Positions 57,101 through 64,000 of a stretch of DNA of 64,000 bases are shown in pieces. The stretch lies in the NCBI RefSeq assembly GCF_042100115.1, contig NC_091273.1, forward strand, positions 3,968,001 to 4,032,000, in the 5' to 3' direction. The DNA is from Alternaria dauci (Eukaryota; Ascomycota; Dothideomycetes; Pleosporales; Pleosporaceae). A model generated the notes under the pieces. That model had not been told where the DNA came from, did no database searches, and saw only the letters and a list, made by a program, of their open reading frames with translations. The position numbers and the translations under genes are program-made. How positions within the stretch are numbered: position 1 is the stretch's first letter; every line of letters starts with the position of its first letter.

Positions 57101-58620
57101 AGACTGGAAGGGAAACTGATCGTTGTCTTCTAGCAGCGAGTGTTCGATTAGACTAGGCTGACTGTCACGAACGCTGATTTGCTGGGATGTCTGATGTTGC
57201 GCCGCCTCGTCAATGCTGTCGGCTGCGATTTGCGTGCCGCTAGCTACGTTGCTTCGTTCGGAATGATGCGGCTGGCTGTTGTCGACCAGCGTAAAGGATT
57301 CGTTCAGAAAGAATGGGATTCCAGCTACCTCTGCGATACCTGTCGAAGCGTTCCCTGTAACGTCTGCAGAGGTTGGGTTCAAAGGCGAATGTTCGCCTTG
57401 TATGCTGTCTCCCCTGTCGGAGGTTGTCTCACAGGCGGTTTGTGCTGGACAGACCTGAGCGACGTGATCAGACAGTTGAGTTTGAAGCTCGTTGGGCTCT
57501 TCCCTTGGATGCTCAGCTGGCGCAACACTCTGAGTGTCTCCACTGTGTTGAATAGGTACGCTATCCTCAAGCTCTTGGCTCGACGCCTCCACCTGTGACG
57601 AGATGTATATAAACTCGGGTGTCTGTGGAGCGGCTCGTGACTCTGCCTCAAGCCTTTGGATCTGGCTCTGTGAATCTGCCGCAGTGGTATCGGGGATGGT
57701 CTCAGGGATGGATCGTGCGGGCGATGCAGCGTATTGTGCGGCTTCTTCTATCAGTTCAAGGAGGCCCTGCCGTGATAGTCAGTGGACATGGTAACTTGCA
57801 GGGGAACAGAGGGCGAACGTACCGAGTCTTGGACAACGTCGTCCTCAATATATGACTCGTTTGTCTCTGTGCTTTGCTGGCTTGTATCTCCGGCAAGCTG
57901 AGTGATAGGGATGAAGCTTCCTTCGCCGATGGAACTTTGCGAATCTGGAACGATGCCGGGAAAGATGGGTCGTGGGCGTGTGCGTGCAGCAAACAGCTGC
58001 GAGCTATCGAGGTCGGTGTCTTGGGTAGGTGCTTGAGTCGAAGGCGAAGGGATCTGGGAGAAGAAGGCGTATTCGTCTCTCTCGAGACTGTCACCACGTG
58101 GAGCGATGCGAATGCGAGGCGACAGGCGGGCTGCTGCTGATGCTGTGGCACGATCTGAGGTCTCCGGGCCCCGTAGATTGGTGAGGGGTGATAAAGTTGT
58201 GGAGGAGCAGGTGGTGGGCTCCGGACTGCTGTCGACGACTCGGGAATGGCGAATGCGCCTCGGTCCTCGACCGTCTTGCTGTTGTCGCTCAGACTGTCCT
58301 ATGCGCCTTCCTAGTGATATTTCACGGACCTCTTCCAAGTCTCGCGCTTTTTCCTGCTCCCAATCGGCGACAAGGTCGTCGTTGGCGTTCTCTTCCGGCT
58401 CCCAGGTTGGTTCCCACGCCTTGCCAGTGTCCGGGTCAATGCCTTTCCATTGAATGTGATACCTGCGCACTCCGTGGATGAACTTCTCGTCTAGGATGCA
58501 CTCTGCTGCCCACAGAGCGTCACTATCCTTGGTGGCTTCGCTTGCGCTGGAATCAATGCACCGTGCCCGTTTGTTTGGTTTCGTCCTGATGGAGTTGCGC
58601 TTCCTCTTGGAGTGCGCCAT
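54182..58620 (-). CDS. Chromodomain plus Hda2/3-like heterochromatin protein (1460 aa)
   Basis: Two exons: 58620-57823 and 57766-54182. The start is MAHSKRKRNSIRTKPNKR at 58620. Residues about 38-95 form a chromodomain: AAECILDEKFIHGVRRYHIQWKG (split reading), then the aromatic-cage-type WEPTWEPEEN. A long Ser/Pro/Gln-rich disordered region follows. A globular domain at roughly 800-1130 has QEFIVPLFVQGRQSDTYAQYI, KHIVLVTERDNETLFRIIQTFC, PDLIICLDGVQDATQIRKKNW and VIHLVIPRTVGHLERYV, which resembles the helicase-like HDA1-complex subunit 2/3 domain. A coiled coil closes the protein (about 1220-1420). Proteins of this kind link methylated H3 to class II histone deacetylases (HCHC or SHREC-type complexes). 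The domain assignment is by eye. Confidence 0.8.
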
Positions 58621-59251
58621 TACGCGCAACGCCCAATAAAGATATTTTCCAAGTGAGCTGACTCCATTGTGGGAAAGAGAACGCGGGGATACCAATGCGC
58701 CTGGGCTGTTGGCAGGTGAGGGTGACTGGTGATGACTGCGGGACAGTCCGCGAACCGAATCACCACCCCTGCCAGCGGTGAGCGCGTCGCGACGCGTCCC
58801 AGACTACCGGTAGTACCGGTAAGAGAGACTCGAGAGCAACCCCTCTTGACCAAAAAGCATGGATTCAAGCTTGAGGATCCAGGACGTAATTTGATGCATT
58901 GCATAATCTGTCAATCGATACTCAGATGGGAAATAGCTCCTGATTTCTCGTTGTGCTCAAAGTGCTAGGCCCAATGCTCGTTGATCGCCCAAATTGCTGC
59001 TGTGTCACCACGGCACGTCGAGACCAAGAGGTAAAGTCTAATATACAAAGATCGTCTTAGCAAACTACAAGCAAGCCGCCAATAGACCGACTCTCGAGTC
59101 CTTCGTGAAACTATACATGCCTTCGCAAAATGGTTGCCAGCATGGACCGGGTATCCTACAGCTTGCCGCACAGCAAAGTACGCCCAACCAAATATGCATG
59201 CACACAATGCCCATGGCTCTCTCAGGCCCCTCTTAGTATCTCCGGCTCCTC
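58621..59251. other. Spacer, chromodomain promoter and CID gene 3' flank
   Basis: 631 bp. No gene recognised. Confidence 0.5.
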
Positions 59252-61341
59252 TCAGTATCGCCCGCCACGCCTGTTTCCTCTCCGACCGCCTCTGTTGCCG
59301 CCGTTGTACCCACCACGCTGTCCACCTTGGTAGCCACCTTGATTCTGACCATACTGACCGTTATTGCTGTACTGGTTAACACCCTGGTAGCCGTACTGGT
59401 TACCGCCCTGAGTGCCGTACTGAGTGCCGTACTGGTTACCACTCTGGTTGTCGTATTGATGACCGCCGTACTGGTTACCACCCTGACTACCGTAGTAAGT
59501 ACCACCCTGATTACCGTACTGGCTTCCATACTGATTGCCTTGCTGCGGACCGTGTGACGCCATGTTCATGTTCGGAGGAAGAGGATGAAGCCATGCGCCC
59601 TGGGAACTGGGGGGCGGAGGAGGAGGGGTCCATACACCGCTGAAGTTGGGGGGTGGGGGAGGAGGAACAAAGTCTCCAGGTCCCTGGAACTGAGGCGGAG
59701 GAGGCGGTGGGACATCGAATGGAGCCATCGACATCGGGTACTGGCCTTGGGACTGACCTGGCATATGCTGCGGCGGAAACGGCGGGGCGTTGAGAGGCGC
59801 TTGCGGAGGCTGAGAGTATGGTTGACCGTAGTTCTGCGGCGGCATGGGCGGAGCATGGTGCTGATAACTACCCGGGCTGCCCTGGCTATTCCTGTCCGTA
59901 TCATACCACGGCGGTTCACGTCGAGACCTATCGCTCTCATATTTCTTTGACTCTCGTCCCATCTCAACTAAACCCTGGTCCTCAAGGACTCGGCGTGTAA
60001 GCTTGGACACCCGAGGCGAGATCCTACGGCGACCCTGGGTTTCTTCGCCGAATCTTCGGCGCGAAGGCGGATGACCATCGTCGGACGACCCGGAGGAATG
60101 AGAGTAACTAGGACTTCGACTGCGGTTGTATCCTTTCCGCTCGCGCTTATAATCTGAGTCTGATGAGGAAATAGTAGGCCTATTCTGTCGGTCATCACGA
60201 CGCGTCATGGAGGTGACTGGCAGGTCGTCCATGTCCTCCATACGCTCAGCGTCTTCTCGCGCAATCTTGATGTTTTCGGGAACGCCAAACTTCTGCATGT
60301 CGTGACAAAACTTCGGCGACCAACCGTATCCATTTGCCACTGTTATGGTCTCACCAGTCTCCTTGTTCTGCTTGACCAACTGTCCCATGGGATCCAATGA
60401 CAGCCTGTACTTGGTCGTCTCGCTCGTCGGATTGTCGCCCGTTGGCATGTACTTCAGATCGATCTTCTCGAAGTAGTCGTCGAGCAGGTTGCGAACGTGG
60501 GGACTGACAGGCTTCTTGTCCAGCCTCTGGATCTGGATCTTGGCGGGGTTGATCGGGCGTTTCGGGTCATTGATCATCGGCTCGAGCATGTAGGATGCGG
60601 GGAGATCGTGCCATGGGGCATGTCGGTCGCCGTGGAACTCTGGCAGAAGGTAGTTGCGCTTGCGGACAGGCATACCACCTTGGGCAATGAGCAGGGCTTC
60701 GTCAGCCTTTTCCCGACAAGGCTTCAAACTCTCAGTGCTGAGGAGCCCGTTGACAGTCCAGTAGTTGATAATGGCTCTCAGCTTCAGCTCCAGCTGTGAT
60801 GCGCTCTCAGTGATACATGTAGCTGCTTGTTCGATCAAGTCAACAACAAAGCTCTCACATTCGTCGCTGAAGATACCCTGCTTCATCGTGGTGCGACGAT
60901 GGAACTTGTCAGTATGCAGGACATCGTTGACAATCAGCAACAAATCCATCCGGTTGCGGGCTGCTTTCTTTGCTGGTCCTGGAGCACTCTGGTCTACAAC
61001 AATGGACTTGGAGACAGCGATGAGATAGTCACCGAAGATGGCGATCCGAGCCTTGGAGGGAGCTACGTGCTTCACGATCCACTCTGTACATTTCTACGAA
61101 CGGGAAATTAGTCTGCTCCCAGGGACATGCGATCAATGGCTTTAAAATTAGATACCTGGATGTTCACACGCGTGTTCTGCTGAAGAACAGCATCAATGTT
61201 GCTGAAGAGCTGCGCGCTAACTTCGACTGGAATGGGAGGGAGACGGTCTTCGGTATCTGTCTTTTTCATTGCTTGCTTGAACTTGATCTGTGCGATTGTT
61301 AGCACACTTGTCGCGCGCTTGACATCGTCATTAGACGCCAT
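59252..61341 (-). CDS. CID-domain RNA-processing protein with Pro-rich and prion-like RGG tail (675 aa)
   Basis: Two exons: 61341-61156 and 61093-59252. The N-terminal half (residues about 1-170) is a CID/RPR-type helical domain with LTIAQIKFKQAMKK, IDAVLQQNTRVNIQKCTEWIV, ARIAIFGDYLIAVSKSI and LLLIVNDVLHTDKFH. The arrangement is like the CHERP-type splicing-associated proteins. The middle is charged and Ser/Arg-rich (YKRERKGYNRSRSPSYSHSS). Pro tracts follow (DVPPPPPPQFQGPG, FVPPPPPPNF, WTPPPPPPSS). The last 90 residues or so are a low-complexity run of NQYG-type repeats ending in an RGG box (GGQRGGYNGGNRGGRRGNRRGG). It is probably a nuclear RNA-binding protein that can phase-separate. The promoter is shared with YIH1, with 158 bp between starts. 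Confidence 0.8.
59300..59560 (-). repeat. Degenerate NQYG-coding tandem repeat in the CID gene
   Basis: About 12 imperfect units of 15-24 bp, visible on the plus strand as repeated TACTGGTTACCACCCTGA-like blocks. They encode NQYGSQYGNQGG-type units on the minus strand. Length variation between strains is likely. Confidence 0.75.
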
Positions 61342-61499
61342 TTTTTTTGCAACGTGAGGTTGCGGCAAAGAGGTTCGTGGTGGGGAAGGAGGTAAACGCG
61401 AGCGTCGCGAGGTGTTGATGTTTTCGAGTGCCAACGACGCTAAGCTAGCGCGCCTTTCGCTTAGTTCCACCCCGCCATCTGGCCAAGGAAAGAACAACC

Positions 61500-62360
61500 A
61501 TGCCCGCAAACGATGCCATCCAAGACGAAGTCACCTCACTCAACGCCATCTTTGACGAAGGAACTCTATCAGCTTTAGATGAAGATGCAAGACTATACAG
61601 TCTGCGACTACCTTCGCTGCCATCGATCACTCTCCGCATAGAATTTCCTTCAGATTATCCGGATGCGCCACCATCAGTGCTAGGCACTCAGAGCGTGGGC
61701 CAGGATGTACCCAAGGGCATGGGTAACCAGGCTGTCGAAGTTGTAAGAGACGTTCTGGCAAAGGTCTATCAACCAGGCGAATCATGTATCTACGACCTCC
61801 TCGAAGAAGCGAGAGAAGCTCTGGAGCAAGCTGAACAGCAAGGAGCCATCCAACTACACGATCAACATGACGACCATTATGTGGAAGAAGAGGATGATTC
61901 CCGTGTGCCACCTGATTCGGCCGTCGATCTGGGACCGGAACCACCGTGGATCGTGGCACCTGCACTTACCGAGAAGAAATCAGTCTTCCTAGCCCGCGTA
62001 GCACCAGTATCATCGCCTGCTCAAGCCAGACAGTATGTTGCGCATCTCCTAGCAACAGACAAGAAGGCTGCTCGCGCGACTCACAACATGACTGCCTGGC
62101 GTATCAAAGGCCCGAACGATACAAGCTACCAAGACTGCGACGATGATGGCGAGACTGCCGCTGGATCGCGCATGCTGCACCTGATGCAACTGATGGATGT
62201 CTGGAACGTCATGGTCATCGTCACAAGATGGTATGGCGGTATACTGTTAGGGCCCGACCGCTTTCGCATCATCAACACCGTGGCAAGAGAGGCCTTGGTG
62301 CTGGGCGGCTTTACGAAAGAGGGTAAAGAGAGTGACACGAAGAAGAAAGGGAAGAAGTAG
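61500..62360 (+). CDS. YIH1: RWD and IMPACT domain protein, YIH1 (286 aa)
   Basis: Intron-free. The N-terminal RWD domain (residues about 1-115) has DEVTSLNAIFDEG, LRIEFPSDYPDAPPSVLG and ESCIYDLLEEAREAL. An acidic linker (HYVEEEDDSRVPPD) leads to the IMPACT/UPF0029 domain (about 155-265), with KKSVFLARVAPVSSPAQA, ATHNMTAWRI, DCDDDGETAAGSRMLHL and VIVTRWYGGILLGPDRFR. The basic end is KKKGKK. In yeast Yih1 binds Gcn1 through the RWD domain and blocks activation of the kinase Gcn2, and it also binds actin. The length fits fungal Yih1. The sequence gives a confident call. Confidence 0.95.
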   Translation: MPANDAIQDEVTSLNAIFDEGTLSALDEDARLYSLRLPSLPSITLRIEFPSDYPDAPPSVLGTQSVGQDVPKGMGNQAVEVVRDVLAKVYQPGESCIYDLLEEAREALEQAEQQGAIQLHDQHDDHYVEEEDDSRVPPDSAVDLGPEPPWIVAPALTEKKSVFLARVAPVSSPAQARQYVAHLLATDKKAARATHNMTAWRIKGPNDTSYQDCDDDGETAAGSRMLHLMQLMDVWNVMVIVTRWYGGILLGPDRFRIINTVAREALVLGGFTKEGKESDTKKKGKK

Positions 62361-62721
62361 AAGAAACGCAATGCATATATGTTGTCAGATTATTTCATCG
62401 TCTCCGTGACCCTCGATGCCATTTACCTTTGCGTTCCTGACGTGATGACACGCCAAACGTATAGCAGATTGTTCTCGAGAGCCCGTAAACATGGATAATC
62501 CACAGTGACTGTAATGGCATCATTGCAGCCAAATTCCTGTCCGAATTCACACCAGTCTCACCTGTTAGGCAGTCTTTCACGCAAGGTCCCATGCCCATAT
62601 AAACTGCATCCCTTTGTGCCTCCCATTCACGACTACGATTAAAATACTGTCTCAACTACAGCTCGCCAATCGCACATCGGCTCTACCCTTGAGACCCATA
62701 CATACTGCAGCAAAAGTTGAT
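62361..62721. other. Spacer upstream of RING gene 2
   Basis: 361 bp. 62614-62721 is open in frame with the RING gene but lacks an ATG, so it is taken as leader. Confidence 0.5.
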
Positions 62722-63831
62722 ATGTCCAGCCATACACGCAACAATACAGGCTCTCGTAGCCACGCTTCTCCTAGGTCCTACGGACATGGACATCGTATTG
62801 GTGGTGGCCACGCCGACGATCGAGCCCCTCAAGGCAGTAACTCGCAAGCCAGACACGCCCATCATCACCAAGGTCATCCCCTTGTTCAAACTACTGTCTC
62901 TACCGGGCCTATTTCCATTGATGTACTCAACAACGGGGATATCCATCTCCAATGCTATGGCAATAACACAGGGAACTCTATGCGCGTACTTGGGGAAGCA
63001 ATGTCGAGCCTGAACATTAGCCTTGATGGGGCGCAACAGATCACTTCTGGTTCATGGTTCCCCTTCAACCAGGGTGGGCACAACCATGTCCCTGGTATCA
63101 GCGGACTTCAAATCAGCGGAACTGAGGACGCCTTAAGCCGCCTCACAATTTCTGGGGGTCATTCCGCTAGTCATCCTGGGTCCATGCTGGACAGCTTCGT
63201 CCCAGTCCGACATCCTTTCAGGAGCGGTATTTCCTCTCCATACCGCGTCGAGCACACACCCCACCCAGGCTTTCAGTCAGGCGACTACCTCCCTTTCGAC
63301 GACTTCCTAACTCTACCACTGGGAGATTGGCAAGGCTTAAGATCTGTACCATACAGTCACTTCTCCGAGACTTTCGATTCCATTTTCCCAGCAGAAGACA
63401 GGGGGCCCACAGAGAGCGACAAGCAGTGTATCGACCGCTTCATCGCACACCACACCAAGCCCCTCACCACCGCCAACAGAAGCAGCTCGACAAACACGAA
63501 CTGTCCCATCTGTATGGAAGACGCCACCGCGCATGCCTGCGTAAAGATCAAGGGAATCACGGGGTGTAAACACATGATCGGCCGAGATTGTCTTGAAGAG
63601 CTTCTAAGCCGACAGAGTGATAGCGAGAAGACGTGTCCTCTCTGCCGGGCTGTTTGGCTCCCTCGTAGGAATGGCGTATCACAAGATGCAGCGGCGCAGT
63701 CGGATGGACCAACTGGTTACCAAAGTGCAATTCTCGCTCCTATTCATCGTAGTCGCCGGGATCGCGGCATGGAGCGCGTGAGGGACTTATGGCGTGGTGC
63801 ACGCAATCAGCAACGGATGCGCAATAATTGA
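62722..63831 (+). CDS. RING-finger protein 2 (369 aa), paralogue of the 52.5 kb gene
   Basis: Intron-free from the first ATG (MSSHTRNNTGSRSHASPRSYGHG). The N-terminal 270 residues are His/Gly/Ser-rich and have no recognised domain. One short segment, SIDVLNNGDIHLQCYGNN, looks beta-structured. The RING lies near residues 262-320: NCPICMEDATAHACVKIKG, ITGCKHMIGRDCLEELL and TCPLCRAVWLPRR. The block VKIKGITGCKHMIGRDCL matches VQIKGIEGCNHMIGRNCL of RING protein 1, so the two share a recent RING ancestor. The tail is basic (SRRDRGMERVRDLWRG). It is a candidate E3 ubiquitin ligase. The target is unknown. Confidence 0.8.
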   Translation: MSSHTRNNTGSRSHASPRSYGHGHRIGGGHADDRAPQGSNSQARHAHHHQGHPLVQTTVSTGPISIDVLNNGDIHLQCYGNNTGNSMRVLGEAMSSLNISLDGAQQITSGSWFPFNQGGHNHVPGISGLQISGTEDALSRLTISGGHSASHPGSMLDSFVPVRHPFRSGISSPYRVEHTPHPGFQSGDYLPFDDFLTLPLGDWQGLRSVPYSHFSETFDSIFPAEDRGPTESDKQCIDRFIAHHTKPLTTANRSSSTNTNCPICMEDATAHACVKIKGITGCKHMIGRDCLEELLSRQSDSEKTCPLCRAVWLPRRNGVSQDAAAQSDGPTGYQSAILAPIHRSRRDRGMERVRDLWRGARNQQRMRNN

Positions 63832-64000
63832 AGCATGCTGAGGCTGGGATATACCGAGGAAAGAGAGAAGCAAGCTAACAAGTTTGACGGTGAAGTGTGT
63901 GGCTACTGTGTAGGCGTTAGCAGAACGCTCTTATGTAATGTCTCTGTTCCAACGAAACAAAACTTGTGGTGCCTGATCGTCGTCAGGTTAACGCGAGAGT
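63832..64000. other. 3' flank of RING gene 2 at window edge
   Basis: 169 bp; nothing recognised. Confidence 0.5.

Noticed and set aside
1..64000. Biosynthetic gene cluster, transposon or RIP-affected region
   Set aside because: No polyketide or peptide synthase, terpene cyclase, transposase, terminal repeats or AT-rich decayed block was seen anywhere in the window.

Overview
The window is nuclear DNA of a filamentous ascomycete. Genes are compact (about 0.3-4.4 kb) and carry short introns of roughly 45-200 nt with GT-AG (twice GC-AG) borders and CTAAC/CTGAC-type branch points. The gene content is fungal: NoxC-type NADPH oxidase, ENA sodium ATPase, PTH11/rhodopsin-like membrane protein, GH43 and GH92 enzymes and fungal RING proteins. 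The mix suggests a Dothideomycete, perhaps Pleosporales, but this is inference. No rRNA, tRNA, CRISPR, transposase or viral gene was seen. Exon joins were worked out by hand; in every multi-exon model the reading phase closes.

Layout. 1-7 kb: four paralogues of an unrecognised secreted protein family (two on +, two on -), with a DUF3237 gene between the third and fourth. 8-15 kb: a zinc polyol dehydrogenase with three micro-exons, a convergent NmrA/isoflavone-reductase-like gene, a Gln-rich nuclear-type protein and a p24 cargo receptor ending in an 11-nt exon. 15-24 kb: a USP7/Ubp15 deubiquitinase divergent from a mitochondrial dehydrogenase kinase, then an unrecognised 659-residue protein. 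24-31 kb: a coiled-coil gene broken by an in-frame stop, a sulfite oxidase with a possible mitochondrial presequence, UBC7 and NoxC. 31-36 kb: an alpha/beta hydrolase and a rhodopsin-like membrane protein, convergent.

35-49 kb is more accessory in flavour: arabinanase (GH43), alpha-mannosidase (GH92), the ENA cation ATPase, an unknown secreted protein and a four-helix membrane protein, separated by long gene-free stretches. 49-64 kb returns to housekeeping functions: a small unknown protein, two related RING proteins about 10 kb apart, a chromodomain plus Hda2/3-like heterochromatin protein, a CID-domain RNA-processing protein with a prion-like RGG tail, and the Gcn2 regulator YIH1.

The genes do not form one pathway. 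The least explained elements are the secreted-protein array at the left end, the unknown secreted protein at 46-47.5 kb and the broken gene at 24-25 kb.
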